DNA from: Sporosarcina beigongshangi | GTDB lineage: Bacteria; Actinomycetota; Actinomycetes; Actinomycetales; Micrococcaceae | Direction of reading: 5' to 3' | DNA: 64,000 nucleotides | Assembly (NCBI RefSeq): GCF_016820535.1 | Contig: NZ_JADHDY010000010.1 | Span: forward strand, 62,001 to 126,000 | Position numbers and translations under genes: made by a program | The notes under the pieces: generated by a model | Told to the model about the DNA's origin: nothing | Seen by the model: the letters and a program-made list of their open reading frames with translations, nothing else | Databases searched by the model: none | In this document: positions 24,827 through 33,581 of the stretch, one piece after another | How positions within the stretch are numbered: position 1 is the first letter of the stretch | How the letters are laid out: each line of letters begins with the position of its first letter

Positions 24827-26401
24827 CTAGTCCACCGGTTCGGCCACCTTGTGGTTGGTGCTGGCGAGCGACTCGGTGATGGATCCGCCGGTCTTGCCGC
24901 CGGCCTTTTCGCCCACCATGCCCTGCAGCAGGCTGATGATGTCCAGGCCAGTGGTGTCCTTGATCAGCTGCGTTGTTTCCTGGACGCCGCTGGAGACGTT
25001 CCTGCTCAGTTGGCTGGCCCCGTCGTTGGAGATGACGGTCATGTCCTTGATGGCGGACATCGGTGCTGCCACCTCGCGGGCCATGGCCGGCAGGACCTCC
25101 AGGACCTTGCTCAGGATGGCGGCCTCGTTGAATTTCTCATAGGCCTCCGCCTGGGCGGCAATGCCTGCCGCCTCGGCCACGCCCTTCGCCTCCGTGGACT
25201 CGGCCTCAGCCTGGCCCATGGACTTGATGACGGCGGCATCCGCGCGGCCGCGGGCCTCGATGACTGCCGCGTCGGCGTTGCCTCGCGCGGTGTTGGCGGC
25301 AGCGTCAGCCTCGGCAGCCACCCTGTCGCCCTCAGCAGTGAGTTTGCGCTTGGCAAGCTCAACGGTGGCCTCGATTTCGGCGGCAGCCGATGACCGGCGT
25401 CGTTCCTCCAGCTTGGCATCCGCCTGCTGGATCAACCGGTACTTCTCAGCGTCGGCCGGCTTGCGTACCTCGGTGTCGAGCTCCCGTTCGCGCAGTTCCG
25501 CGCGGCGCAGGGCAACCTGCTGGTCGCGGATGATGACCTGCTCCTGCTGTTCGGCGGCGGCCAGCGGACCGGCGGCGTCGGCGCGGGCCTGACGTGCATC
25601 GGCCTCTTCCTTCAGCTCAGCACGCTTGATGATCAGCTGCTGCTGGGCCAGGGCGACCTGCTCGTCGGCGATGGCCTTGGCCTGCTCGGCCTCCTGCAGG
25701 AACTGGGCCTCGGCGATCTTGGCGTTCTTCTCCGCCAGTGCGGCCTCCGGACGGCCAAGGTTGCGCAGGTAGCCGGTCTCGTCATCCACCGACTGGATCT
25801 GGAAGGTGTCGATCTCCAGGCCCTGGTTGTGCATGGAGTGCTCCGCTTCCTCCTTCACGCTCTTGGCGAAGGTGGCGCGGTCCTTGATGATCGACTCCAC
25901 CGTCAGCGTGCCCACGATGGAACGCAGCGAACCTGACAGGGTCTCCTGCGTGTAGTGGTCGATGGCGTCCTGCTGGTTGAGGAAGCGCTGGGCGGCCTTG
26001 CGGACCGAATCGGCGTCTCCGCCAACCTTGACCTGGGCCACGCCGGTCAGGTGGAGCTTGATGCCGTTCTGCGAGATGGCCTCAATTTTCAGGGCCACCT
26101 GCCGTGAGGCGAGCGAGAGCGGGTAGGCGCGCTGCGTGAACGGGTTGATGAAGATGCGCCCGAATACGACGCGCTGGCTGTTGGGGTCCGGCTGGGACTT
26201 GTTGTCCTTGGACGAGATGACGAGTGCCTGGTCCGGGCTGGCGATGTGCAGCGCCATGCGGGAGATGATGAGGCCGATGACGACCACCAGCACCACCACC
26301 CCCAGGCCGATGAGCAGCGGAATGAGAAGCAAGAAGTTCAAGATGAGACCTTTCAGAACTTGCGGCGGCTGTGCGGAGACCTCGCGAACCGCCTGAGTCA
26401 T
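24827..26401 (-). CDS. Flotillin / SPFH-domain membrane protein
   Basis: A 524-residue flotillin. A membrane segment lies at about residues 22-48, the SPFH (band 7) domain at about 60-230 (ASRQVALKIEAISQNGIKLH, LRNLGRPEAALAEKNAKIAE), then a long coiled-coil flotillin domain (about 230-400) rich in Ala, Glu, Gln and Arg, and a C-terminal region with repeated small residues. Flotillins organise ordered membrane microdomains and signalling or secretion complexes. ATG at 26401 follows AGGATGGG; a TTG at about residue 20, just before the membrane segment, is an alternative. No NfeD-like partner is beside it. Confidence 0.92.
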   Translation of the reverse strand: MTQAVREVSAQPPQVLKGLILNFLLLIPLLIGLGVVVLVVVIGLIISRMALHIASPDQALVISSKDNKSQPDPNSQRVVFGRIFINPFTQRAYPLSLASRQVALKIEAISQNGIKLHLTGVAQVKVGGDADSVRKAAQRFLNQQDAIDHYTQETLSGSLRSIVGTLTVESIIKDRATFAKSVKEEAEHSMHNQGLEIDTFQIQSVDDETGYLRNLGRPEAALAEKNAKIAEAQFLQEAEQAKAIADEQVALAQQQLIIKRAELKEEADARQARADAAGPLAAAEQQEQVIIRDQQVALRRAELRERELDTEVRKPADAEKYRLIQQADAKLEERRRSSAAAEIEATVELAKRKLTAEGDRVAAEADAAANTARGNADAAVIEARGRADAAVIKSMGQAEAESTEAKGVAEAAGIAAQAEAYEKFNEAAILSKVLEVLPAMAREVAAPMSAIKDMTVISNDGASQLSRNVSSGVQETTQLIKDTTGLDIISLLQGMVGEKAGGKTGGSITESLASTNHKVAEPVD

Positions 26402-26476
26402 CCCATCCTACGGACGGCGGTCATTTTCTCCACATGAAGGAGAAAAGGTTACGGCGCCCGCCCGGCGGGGCTCGGC

Positions 26477-26740
26477 CTAGGGTTCCATTCCCGCCTGGAC
26501 CGGGACATGGTCGACGGCGTTGCGCCGGTGGATCTTCTTTGCGTTGCGGTCAAAACCCTTGGCGTCGAGATTGTTGCCCAGCCGGAACGCGGCGAGTGCC
26601 TCATCGTAGATCCCGTTCATGCGCTTGCCCGAGTACTCGGCACTGGTTCCGTCGTTGAAGGTGATGGACACGGTTGTTGCGGCCGGAAAGTGCCGGCTCA
26701 TCCGGACGTATCCGTCATTGTCCTGCGTCAGGTGGATCAT
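26477..26740 (-). CDS. Small hypothetical protein downstream of bioB
   Basis: An 87-residue soluble protein (MIHLTQDNDGYVRMSRHFPA...) without cysteines and without a known domain. AAGAGG sits about ten bases before the ATG. It lies 86 bases downstream of bioB in the same direction, which raises the question whether it is the auxiliary protein (BsaP) that some actinobacterial biotin synthases need; that protein binds an iron-sulfur cluster through cysteines, and this one has none, so that identity is not supported. Confidence 0.55.
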   Translation of the reverse strand: MIHLTQDNDGYVRMSRHFPAATTVSITFNDGTSAEYSGKRMNGIYDEALAAFRLGNNLDAKGFDRNAKKIHRRNAVDHVPVQAGMEP

Positions 26741-26826
26741 GGGGTTGGTGCCTCTTGTGTGGTGGTGTGGTGGTGTTCCGCGGTGCTGTTAATCCGCGGT
26801 GCTGAGTGTCCAACGGTAGTGCAGGC

Positions 26827-27894
26827 TCAGGCGTTCGGCGCAACGGCGGTGCCGGCGCCGCGCATCCGGATGGCCGGGAGGGCACCCGGGCCGGCTGTTT
26901 CGGGGCTGGGGTCCCGCCGTCCCAGGACGGTGAAGCCGGCGTCGGCGATCATGTCGAGGTCGGCCTGGCCGGGCTGGCCCTCGCTGGTGAGGTAGTCGCC
27001 GAGGAACAGCGAATTGGCGATGTGCAGTGCGAGCGGCTGGAGAGTGCGCAGGTGCATCTCGCGCCCGCCGGCCATGCGCAGTTCTGCCGAGGGGCAGGCG
27101 AATCGGACCAGCGCAAGGATGCGGATGCAGTGGGCCGGCGTGAGCAACCAGGTGCCCTCCAGTGGCGTGCCGTCGAAGGGCATGAGGAAGTTGACGGGGA
27201 TGGAGTCGCTGGCCAGGTCGCGGAGGGCGAACACGGCGTCGACGAGGTCGCCGTTCCCCTCCCCCATGCCAACGATCAGACCCGAGCATGGCGAGAGTCC
27301 GGCGGACTTGGCGTGCTCCACGGTGCGGATGCGGTCGGCGAAGTCGTGGGTGGTGCAGATGTCCCCGTACATGGCCTCGCTGGTATTGAGGTTGTGGTTG
27401 TACGCGTCCGCGCCGCAGGCCTTGAGGCGTTCGGCCTGGCCTTCCTTGAGGATGCCGAGGCAGGCGCAGACTTCCACGCCCGGATGCTCTTCCTTGAGGC
27501 CTTCCACCATCGTGGCGACGCGGTCGACGTCGCGGTCCGTGGGCCCCTTTCCGCTGGCGACGAGGCAGATGCGGGAGGCTCCGGCGGCAATGCCGCTGCC
27601 GGCTTGTGCCAGGGCCTCCTCCGGTTTCAGCCACGTGTATTTCATGATCTGTGCCGCGGAGCCAAGGCGCTGGGAACAGTAGGTGCAGTCTTCCGGGCAC
27701 AACCCGGATTTGAGGTTGACCAGGTAGTTGACCTTGACGGTGTTGCCGAAGTGCGCGCGGCGCAGGCGGGCAGCTGCGGCGACGAGGTCCAGCAACTGCT
27801 CGTCGCTGGACTCGAGGATGGCGAAGGCGTCGTCGCGGGACAGCGTGGCACCGGATAGTTGGCGGTCGGCGAGGGCATGAAATGAATTGAACAC
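26827..27894 (-). CDS. bioB: Biotin synthase
   Basis: A 355-residue radical SAM enzyme that inserts sulfur into dethiobiotin in the last step of biotin synthesis. The radical-SAM cluster cysteines are C66, C70 and C73 in the CxxxCxxC motif ([12 protein letters not shown]); the second [2Fe-2S] cluster ligands include Cys in VCACLGIL and in TTHDF context; YNHNLNTSE is the family signature. The GTG at 27894 gives the normal N-terminus. Its start codon lies within the palindrome TTGAACACTGTTCAA, and a divergent TetR gene begins 170 bases away, so it is probably repressed when biotin is sufficient. bioA, bioD and bioF are not in the window. Confidence 0.96.
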   Translation of the reverse strand: MFNSFHALADRQLSGATLSRDDAFAILESSDEQLLDLVAAAARLRRAHFGNTVKVNYLVNLKSGLCPEDCTYCSQRLGSAAQIMKYTWLKPEEALAQAGSGIAAGASRICLVASGKGPTDRDVDRVATMVEGLKEEHPGVEVCACLGILKEGQAERLKACGADAYNHNLNTSEAMYGDICTTHDFADRIRTVEHAKSAGLSPCSGLIVGMGEGNGDLVDAVFALRDLASDSIPVNFLMPFDGTPLEGTWLLTPAHCIRILALVRFACPSAELRMAGGREMHLRTLQPLALHIANSLFLGDYLTSEGQPGQADLDMIADAGFTVLGRRDPSPETAGPGALPAIRMRGAGTAVAPNA

Positions 27895-27901
27895 TGTTCA
27901 A
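27887..27901. promoter_or_regulatory. Palindromic operator at the bioB start
   Basis: TTGAACA-C-TGTTCAA is a perfect 15-base palindrome that covers the bioB GTG codon (27892-27894). From memory, operators of the actinobacterial biotin repressor BioQ have the form TGAAC-N3-GTT(C/A); this site contains TGAAC-ACT-GTTCA. A TetR-family gene is divergent at 28067. Binding here would block bioB directly. The link to that TetR protein is inferred. Confidence 0.7.
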
Positions 27902-28066
27902 GTGTGCGGGTTGGGACGCGCTGGGTCAAACGGTTACGTCGTGTTTCGCATGGTGACACGGTGCCCGGGCACTGCCGGGCACCGGCGTCGGCTGCGGCTG
28001 TGCGCACCCGATCCCCCGCCATGGGGCAAAATGGAGGGGCCGCCTATCCGAAGGGACCCCACATCC

Positions 28067-28669
28067 ATGGCATTGACCCGCGAGCAGCTTGTCGACACGG
28101 CGTTTGGCATCCTGCGCGACTATGGCCTGGCCGACCTTTCCATGCGGCGGCTGGCCCGCGACCTCGGCGTACAGGTTGGGGCACTCTATTGGCACGTGAA
28201 GAACAAACAGGAATTGCTGGGCGTCCTGTCGGTCATGATTCTGGCGCCAGTGGAAGATCCCGGCGGCGGTGCTGCCCCGGCCATGGGCGACGTCCCCCAG
28301 ACCGCGCTGCCTGCGGTGGCGGCCGACGACGCACCCGCGGCCATCCGGCGTCGCGCCCTGGACATCAGGAACGCGCTGCTGGGCGTGCGTGACGGGGCCG
28401 AGGTCGTGGCGTTGACTCATGCCCTCGACCCCGACGCCCTGCCCACTCTGAACGAACTTGAGCCGCTGTTTGCCGCGGCCGGGCTGGCCCGGGACCAGGC
28501 GAACTGGGCGGGCAAGGCCGTGGTCAACTACATCCTGGGGGCCGTCAGCCAGGAGCAGACCCGCAGCGGTTTGGTGGCTGCGGGACTGCTGCCCGGCGAA
28601 GCCGATCCAGGCGGCGACACCGCAGCTTTCAACTTCGGACTGGAGATGCTGCTGGCCGGGACCCGCTAG
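28067..28669 (+). CDS. TetR-family regulator, probable BioQ-like biotin repressor
   Basis: A 200-residue TetR protein. The DNA-binding helix-turn-helix is at residues 10-55 (LSMRRLARDLGVQVGALYWH VKNKQELL); the rest is the helical ligand/dimer domain with a C-terminal segment like TetR_C_1. The ATG at 28067 starts the domain. It is divergent from bioB across a gap that holds the palindrome on the bioB start. In Corynebacterium and Mycobacterium the TetR repressor BioQ controls bio genes; placement and operator fit that role, but the protein itself only shows a generic TetR fold. Its stop overlaps the end of the convergent monooxygenase gene by four bases. Confidence 0.8.
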   Translation: MALTREQLVDTAFGILRDYGLADLSMRRLARDLGVQVGALYWHVKNKQELLGVLSVMILAPVEDPGGGAAPAMGDVPQTALPAVAADDAPAAIRRRALDIRNALLGVRDGAEVVALTHALDPDALPTLNELEPLFAAAGLARDQANWAGKAVVNYILGAVSQEQTRSGLVAAGLLPGEADPGGDTAAFNFGLEMLLAGTR

Positions 28670-29967
28670 TCGGAGCCCAGCAGGTGACCCCGCAAGGTCC
28701 GGGTTTTATATCCGGTGCGGAACAGTCCACGGCGCTGAAGGAGTGGGACCACGCGGTCCACAAATTCCTCCAGGGACCCGGGCAGCACGGGAGGCATGAG
28801 GTTGAAACCGTCTGCTCCCCCGTTCTCAAACCAATGCTGGATTTGGTCGGCCACCTGTTCCGGAGTGCCGGCCATGGTGCAGTGGCCGCCTCCTGCCGCC
28901 AGCCGATCCAGCAACTGGCGCACGGTGGGCTGCTCCGTCTCGATCAGGCGCAGGATGGTGGCGTACCTGCCTGCCGGCCCGGTAAAGTCCGACGCCGGTG
29001 CGAGCCGCGGGACGGGAGCATCCAGTTCCCAGCCGCTGCAGTCATGCTGAATAAACTTCCCCAGCTGCGCCAGTGACTGGGACACGGGCACCAGACCGTC
29101 CAGTTCGGCCCGGGCGGCCGCGGCCTCCTTGGCAGTGCCGCCTATGTAGCTGACCAATCCGGGCATGACCACCACCTGGCCAGGGTTGCGGCCGGCGCGG
29201 ACGACACGTGCCTTCACGTCCCGGTAGTAGTCCTGGGCGCTGGGCAGGTCCGCGGCAACCGAGTACACGCCCTCGGCATATTGGGCCGCCAAATTTCGCC
29301 CGTCGTCCGAGGCTCCAGCCTGGAACAGGACGGGGCTCCCTTGCGGGGATCGCGGAACGTTGAGCGGCCCGGCCACCCGGAAGTTGCGGCCATCATGGTG
29401 GACAGGCCGGATCTTGGACATGTCCGCGTAGCTGCCGCCCGGCTCTGCGCCAACGGCATCGGTGTCCCAGGATTCCCACAGTGCCAGCGCCGCCTGAACG
29501 AATTCTGCCGCCCGCCCATACCGTTCGGCGTGGACAGGCAGCGCGTCCATTCCGTAGTTCTGCGCTTCCGCGTCGAACATGGAGGTCACCACATTCCACC
29601 CCGCCCGGCCCCGGCTGATGTGGTCGAGCGAGGCCAGCATCCGGGCCGCCGGGAATGGTTGGTAGAACGACGCCGGGACGGTGCACACCAGGCCGATCCG
29701 GTCCGTCCCTACCGCCATGGCCGACAAGAGGGTCAGCGGTTCCAGGTTCCACAGGGGTCCGTGGCTGATGTCGCCCTGGGACTGGCCGTCCGCGAGGAAC
29801 ACGGCATCGAAATACCCGCGTTCCGCCGTCTGTGCCAGGCCGGTCCAGTAGCCGGGGTCCAAAAGCTCCGCAGGCTTTGCCCGGGGGCTGCGCCACGCGG
29901 CGTTGTGGTGCCCGCAGCCGTGGACGAAGGCGTTCAGGTGCAGCTGCCTTGGCTGCGTCCCGGCCAT
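28666..29967 (-). CDS. FMN-dependent monooxygenase (NtaA/SnaA/DszA family)
   Basis: A 433-residue bacterial-luciferase-fold flavin monooxygenase. Family signatures are HHNAAWRSP near residue 20, QTAERGYFDAVFLADGQS, WNLEPLTLLSAMA, ISRGRAGWNVVTS and VLFQAGASDDGR. Members oxidise xenobiotic amines, sulfur heterocycles or acids with reduced FMN from a partner reductase. The start overlaps the stop of the SDR gene (TGATG), so the two are co-translated. The transcript carries a TPP riboswitch at its 5' end, which ties this enzyme to thiamin supply; a substrate related to thiamin or its breakdown products is the natural guess. No flavin reductase is adjacent. Confidence 0.92.
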   Translation of the reverse strand: MAGTQPRQLHLNAFVHGCGHHNAAWRSPRAKPAELLDPGYWTGLAQTAERGYFDAVFLADGQSQGDISHGPLWNLEPLTLLSAMAVGTDRIGLVCTVPASFYQPFPAARMLASLDHISRGRAGWNVVTSMFDAEAQNYGMDALPVHAERYGRAAEFVQAALALWESWDTDAVGAEPGGSYADMSKIRPVHHDGRNFRVAGPLNVPRSPQGSPVLFQAGASDDGRNLAAQYAEGVYSVAADLPSAQDYYRDVKARVVRAGRNPGQVVVMPGLVSYIGGTAKEAAAARAELDGLVPVSQSLAQLGKFIQHDCSGWELDAPVPRLAPASDFTGPAGRYATILRLIETEQPTVRQLLDRLAAGGGHCTMAGTPEQVADQIQHWFENGGADGFNLMPPVLPGSLEEFVDRVVPLLQRRGLFRTGYKTRTLRGHLLGSD

Positions 29968-30731
29968 CAGTTCATCACCAGGCCGCCGTCGACCACCAGG
30001 TTCTGGCCGGTGGTGCAGCGGGCCCAGGGCGAGGCAAAGAAGAGCGCGGCATCGGCCAATTCGGCCGGCGTGGTGATGCGCCGCAACGGGGTGCTTGCTG
30101 CAATGAGGTCAAACACCTCTTCCGGCGTGGCCGAGCTGGCGTCGGTGGTGCGCAGCAGCCCGCCGGAGACCATGTTGACGGTGATGTTGTCAGGGCCAAG
30201 GTCCACCGCCAGCGTGCGGGTCAGCGACAGCAGTGCTGCCTTCGCTGCCGTGTAGTCGTGGTACGGCACCACCGGATTCTGAAACAGGTTGGTACCGATG
30301 TTGACCACCCGGCCAAACCCGGCCTGGCGCATGCCGGGCAGCGCCTGCTGGACCGTGTTGAGTGCACCGCGGACGGTGCCGGAAAACTGGGAGTGCAGGT
30401 CCTCCCACGACAGCTCTCCAGCCTTGCTGCGGGCGTCCCCGTTGAAGGAGAAGTCCGCCAGGGCATTGTTGACGACGGTTGTGACGGGGGAGCCGAAATG
30501 GTCCCGCGCGGCGGCAACCATGGCGGCCACCTGGCCGGGATCGGTGACGTCGGCCTGCAGTGCAACGGCCCGGTCCGCCCCCTCCGCTGCAGCCAGGTCG
30601 TGCGCCGGCCCGGCACTGTTGAGGTAGTTCACCACCACCCGGGCCCCGGCATCCAGGAACGCCCTGGCCAGGGCCGCGCCGAGTCCTCGTGATGAGCCTG
30701 TGACAAGGACGATTTGTTCAGAAATGAGCAT
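29967..30731 (-). CDS. Short-chain dehydrogenase under a TPP riboswitch
   Basis: A 254-residue classical SDR: cofactor motif VLVTGSSRGLGAAL at residue 10, VNNALADFSF, catalytic Ser/Thr in NIGTNLFQN, and Tyr-x3-Lys in YHDYTAAKAALL near 160, ending in the usual GQNLVVDGGLVMN. AAGGTGGAG stands four bases before the ATG. It is the first gene of a two-gene operon with the FMN monooxygenase, and the leader holds a TPP riboswitch. In thiamin-regulated loci SDRs are unusual; it may oxidise or reduce an alcohol or aldehyde derived from the thiazole or pyrimidine moiety. The substrate is not determinable from sequence. Confidence 0.9.
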   Translation of the reverse strand: MLISEQIVLVTGSSRGLGAALARAFLDAGARVVVNYLNSAGPAHDLAAAEGADRAVALQADVTDPGQVAAMVAAARDHFGSPVTTVVNNALADFSFNGDARSKAGELSWEDLHSQFSGTVRGALNTVQQALPGMRQAGFGRVVNIGTNLFQNPVVPYHDYTAAKAALLSLTRTLAVDLGPDNITVNMVSGGLLRTTDASSATPEEVFDLIAASTPLRRITTPAELADAALFFASPWARCTTGQNLVVDGGLVMN

Positions 30732-30800
30732 GTGTCTCCACCTTCAAGAAGGCAAAGAGATGGGTTGCATGGCAGCGCAAGCGCGCAAAGGCCCGCAGGA

Positions 30801-30881
30801 CATCCCTTCGCTAGTGCTAACTAGATCAGGTTCAACGGGTGTTTTCTCAGCCCCTTGCGGGGCACCCCGTGTCACTGCAAG
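30801..30881 (-). promoter_or_regulatory. TPP (thiamin pyrophosphate) riboswitch
   Basis: Read on the minus strand the leader contains the THI-box signatures in order: GGGGTGCCCC, GGGGCTGAGA, ACCCGTTGAACCTGATCTAG, and TTAGCACTAGCGAAGGGA. Conserved CUGAGA and ACCUGAUCU cores are exact. The element lies about 70 bases upstream of the SDR start. No T-rich intrinsic terminator follows, so control is more likely at translation initiation or by another termination route. High TPP should switch the operon off. Confidence 0.95.
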
Positions 30882-30940
30882 CGAGTATAGCCACAACTCC
30901 CGCCGGCCCCGCAATTGGGCCGGCGGGATGGCGCCGGTTG

Positions 30941-31405
30941 TTACGCCAGGCGCTTGCGGACCATGTCGGAGACGGCCTTGCCGTCGAAACGGCCGGCAAT
31001 TTCGGCGGTGATTGGCTTCATGGCTTGGCCCATCTGCTTCATGGACAGTGCGCCCTGCTCCGCTTCCAACCCCGTGATGATCCGGTCAACAATCCCAGCC
31101 GCTTCCTCGGCCGTGAGCGGCTTGGGCAGGTAGGCCTCGATGACCTCGGCCTCGGCAAGCTCAGCCGCTGCACGGTCTGTTTCGCCGGCCTCGGTGTAGA
31201 TCGCGGCCGTCTCGCGACGCTTTGCGGCTTCTTTTTGCAGCAGCGTGGTGACCTGGGCGTCGTCGAACTCCACGGGCGTCTTGCCGCCCTTTTCCCGGGT
31301 CTCGATCTCGCCCAGGACGTTGCGGACCGTGGTCAGGGCAACCTTGTCGCCGGCCTTCATGTGTGCGACGACGTCGGTCTTGAGTTTTTGCTTCAGCGTA
31401 GACAT
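30941..31405 (-). CDS. GatB/YqeY domain-containing protein
   Basis: A 154-residue YqeY-like protein with two parts: helical N-terminal half (LKQKLKTDVVAHMKAGDKVA, TVRNVLGEIE) and a C-terminal bundle resembling the tail domain of the GatB amidotransferase subunit (GALSMKQMGQAMKPITAEIA, FDGKAVSDMVRK). It is thought to interact with tRNA, but its function is not established. The ATG at 31405 follows AGGGGA; the longer frame is not needed. It lies upstream of the TPP riboswitch leader on the same strand. Confidence 0.9.
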   Translation of the reverse strand: MSTLKQKLKTDVVAHMKAGDKVALTTVRNVLGEIETREKGGKTPVEFDDAQVTTLLQKEAAKRRETAAIYTEAGETDRAAAELAEAEVIEAYLPKPLTAEEAAGIVDRIITGLEAEQGALSMKQMGQAMKPITAEIAGRFDGKAVSDMVRKRLA

Positions 31406-31551
31406 GGGTCCCCTAAGAGTCGGTGTATGCGTGCCTCGCGGCAATCGTCAACAATTATCCACCGTCCAAGGAGCGGGGACCGCATGGGCGGGCTGACAGC
31501 GGCCTCCATTCCCGTCTATGGTTTGGTAAAGGGTCGCTCGGAGGGGGTGCG

Positions 31552-31893
31552 ATGACCAACAGGACTGACACTATTCGGCGGATCGGCCGGGCCGTGGCGT
31601 GCGTTGCGGCCGTGGGCGTGTTCGTGCTGTTGCTGGCAACACACCCCGAATGGTTGAGTGCGGGCATCGCCGTGGGCCTGACGCTGGCAGTAGGCATAGG
31701 CGTCGCCCTTCGATTCATTCGTGCACCGAAGGGCCGGCGGTTGCGTTCGGGACTTGGCCCGGCCGCCGGCGCAGCTGAAAGCTACCAGCAGTTGCTTGTT
31801 GGCCGGGAGCCCACCAGTGAGCTGATTGAACATGCCTTCCCCGCCGTTCTGGATGAGACCGCCACAAGCGAGCCGCCGCAGCCGCGCGGCTGA
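31552..31893 (+). CDS. Hypothetical membrane protein
   Basis: A 113-residue protein with two membrane segments (about residues 12-31 and 36-54) and a C-terminal soluble tail ending in a proline-rich stretch. The ATG at 31552 is preceded by GGAGGGGGTG. No known domain. It is divergent from the YqeY gene and converges with the response regulator gene. Confidence 0.65.
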   Translation: MTNRTDTIRRIGRAVACVAAVGVFVLLLATHPEWLSAGIAVGLTLAVGIGVALRFIRAPKGRRLRSGLGPAAGAAESYQQLLVGREPTSELIEHAFPAVLDETATSEPPQPRG

Positions 31894-31912
31894 GCCGGCC
31901 GCCCGGATCGCG

Positions 31913-32599
31913 TCATGGGAGGGGACGGCTCGCCGTGACAACCCCGGCTTCGTAGGCGGCGATGACCAGACCGGCGCGGTCCCGTGCATGAAGCTTGGCG
32001 AGGAGGTTGCCGATGTGCGTCTTGACGGTCTTGATTGAAATGAACAATTCGGCGGCGAGCTCGTCGTTGGAGCGGCCCCGCGCCACCAGCGTGAGCACCT
32101 CGGTTTCACGGGCCGTCAGCCGGCCTGGACCAGGTGCAGGGGCCGAGGGCCGGCTGACGTAGTGCTCCACGAGTCTGGTAAGAATTGCCGGTGCAAACAG
32201 CGATTCCCCCGCGTGCGTGCGGCGGATCGCGTCCCGCAGCTGGTCGGGGTGGGCATCCTTGAGCAGGAAACCGCTGGCGCCCGCCCGCAGCGCACCGTAG
32301 ACATACTCATCGAGTTCAAACATGGACAGCACGAGCACGCGGCAGCCTGCGAGCGCCGGGTCCGAGGTGATCTCCCTTGTCGCCTGGATCCCGTCGCCGC
32401 CGGGCATGCGAATGTCCATGATGACCACGTCCGGCACCAGGTCCCGTGCAACCCGTGCCGCCTCCGCCCCGGTTCCTGCTTCACCGACAACGGCGAAGCC
32501 CGGCGCACCGCCAATGAGCAGCGCCAGGCTGTGCCGCAGCAGGGCCTGGTCGTCGGCGATCACCACCCGGATCCCGGGTGCGGCCTGACAACCGGTCAT
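31913..32599 (-). CDS. NarL/LuxR-family response regulator
   Basis: A 228-residue regulator with an N-terminal receiver domain (acidic pair D16/D17, phosphoacceptor D62 in VVIMDIRMPGGDG, Lys in FLLKDAHP) and a C-terminal LuxR helix-turn-helix (LTARETEVLTLVARGRSNDE, FISIKTVKTHI). Its start overlaps the histidine kinase stop by four bases. Divergent next to it is an ABC exporter operon, a layout typical of envelope or antimicrobial stress systems, so the regulator probably activates that operon when phosphorylated. Confidence 0.93.
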   Translation of the reverse strand: MTGCQAAPGIRVVIADDQALLRHSLALLIGGAPGFAVVGEAGTGAEAARVARDLVPDVVIMDIRMPGGDGIQATREITSDPALAGCRVLVLSMFELDEYVYGALRAGASGFLLKDAHPDQLRDAIRRTHAGESLFAPAILTRLVEHYVSRPSAPAPGPGRLTARETEVLTLVARGRSNDELAAELFISIKTVKTHIGNLLAKLHARDRAGLVIAAYEAGVVTASRPLP

Positions 32600-33450
32600 G
32601 GCTTCTCCTGGTCGGAAATCCGAGCAGTCAGTGTGAAGCCGCGTCCGTTGGTTGACGTTTCGAGACAGCCGCCAAGATGGGCGAGCCGTTCACGCAGGTT
32701 GTCGAGGCCATGGCCGGCGCCGGGCTGCGGTTGCCAGTCTCCCAGGGGGCCGTCATCGTGAACGACGACCGCGACAGACCCGCCTTTGCGCCAAATCTTG
32801 ACGTGGGCGCGTGTAGGGCCGGCATGCCGAAGGCAATTGTTGAGACTTTCCCGGACAACGGCGCATATCGTAAGTTGCACCCCCGGAGATACGTCCCCCA
32901 GTTTTCCCAAGGTCATGCAGGCCATGAGCCCCCTGCCTTCAGCTGCCCGGATGATCCCTGGCAGGTCCGACAGTGTTTCGGCAGGGTTCAGGGGCGCCGC
33001 ACCCGGTTCGCGAAGCAGGTTCAGCATGCGGCGCAATTCGGTGGTGGTCTCCCGCCCGGCATGTTCAATGTCGGCCAGCGCATCAGACTGTTCAGCGTCG
33101 CCCGCGGGTCCCTGGACGCTGCGGGCAGCGGCTGCGCGGACAGTGATCAATCCCAGCCCATGCGAGACGAGATCATGCAGCTCAGCGGCAATGCGCAGGC
33201 GCTCGGCGTGTGTTGCGCGCTCGGTTGCCCACGCGGCGAGGGCGTCTTCATGGACCCTGCGCTCTGTCCGGATCCGCAACTGCGTCCAAACAAGGGTGGC
33301 AAGTGCGGCCGCGGCGGCGGCGCCAAGTACCGCCGCTGCCGCCGTTGGATTCTCGATGCCGACGGTCAGAATGAACAATGCCAGCGCGAACAGGACTGTC
33401 CCCGCCACCAACCCTGTGTGTGAACGCCACATCGGCCGGTCATTTTCCAT
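32596..33450 (-). CDS. Sensor histidine kinase (HisKA_3, NarL-type partner)
   Basis: A 284-residue kinase with two adjacent membrane helices (about residues 10-55), a HisKA_3 dimerisation domain with the phosphorylated histidine in RIAAELHDLVSHGLGL near residue 92, and an HATPase domain with N-box ESLNNCLRHAG and G-box GAGHGLDNLRERL. It has almost no outside sensor region, as in intramembrane-sensing kinases such as LiaS/DesK types. It is coupled to the response regulator gene by an ATGA overlap and divergent from an ABC exporter. Confidence 0.92.
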   Translation of the reverse strand: MENDRPMWRSHTGLVAGTVLFALALFILTVGIENPTAAAAVLGAAAAAALATLVWTQLRIRTERRVHEDALAAWATERATHAERLRIAAELHDLVSHGLGLITVRAAAARSVQGPAGDAEQSDALADIEHAGRETTTELRRMLNLLREPGAAPLNPAETLSDLPGIIRAAEGRGLMACMTLGKLGDVSPGVQLTICAVVRESLNNCLRHAGPTRAHVKIWRKGGSVAVVVHDDGPLGDWQPQPGAGHGLDNLRERLAHLGGCLETSTNGRGFTLTARISDQEKP

Positions 33451-33581
33451 CCCACCATGCTAGCGGGCCGGACGCGGCCGGACATCGGACCAGGGTCTGA
33501 GGGACCGGGGCCCCATGGTGACGGGTGAAATGCAGCCCCCGGTCCGGTGACCGCGACAGCGCCGCAGGATGGAATGGAACC

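Noticed and set aside
26477-26740. Small gene after bioB as biotin synthase auxiliary protein
   Set aside because: It has no cysteines, whereas that protein is expected to bind an iron-sulfur cluster through cysteines.
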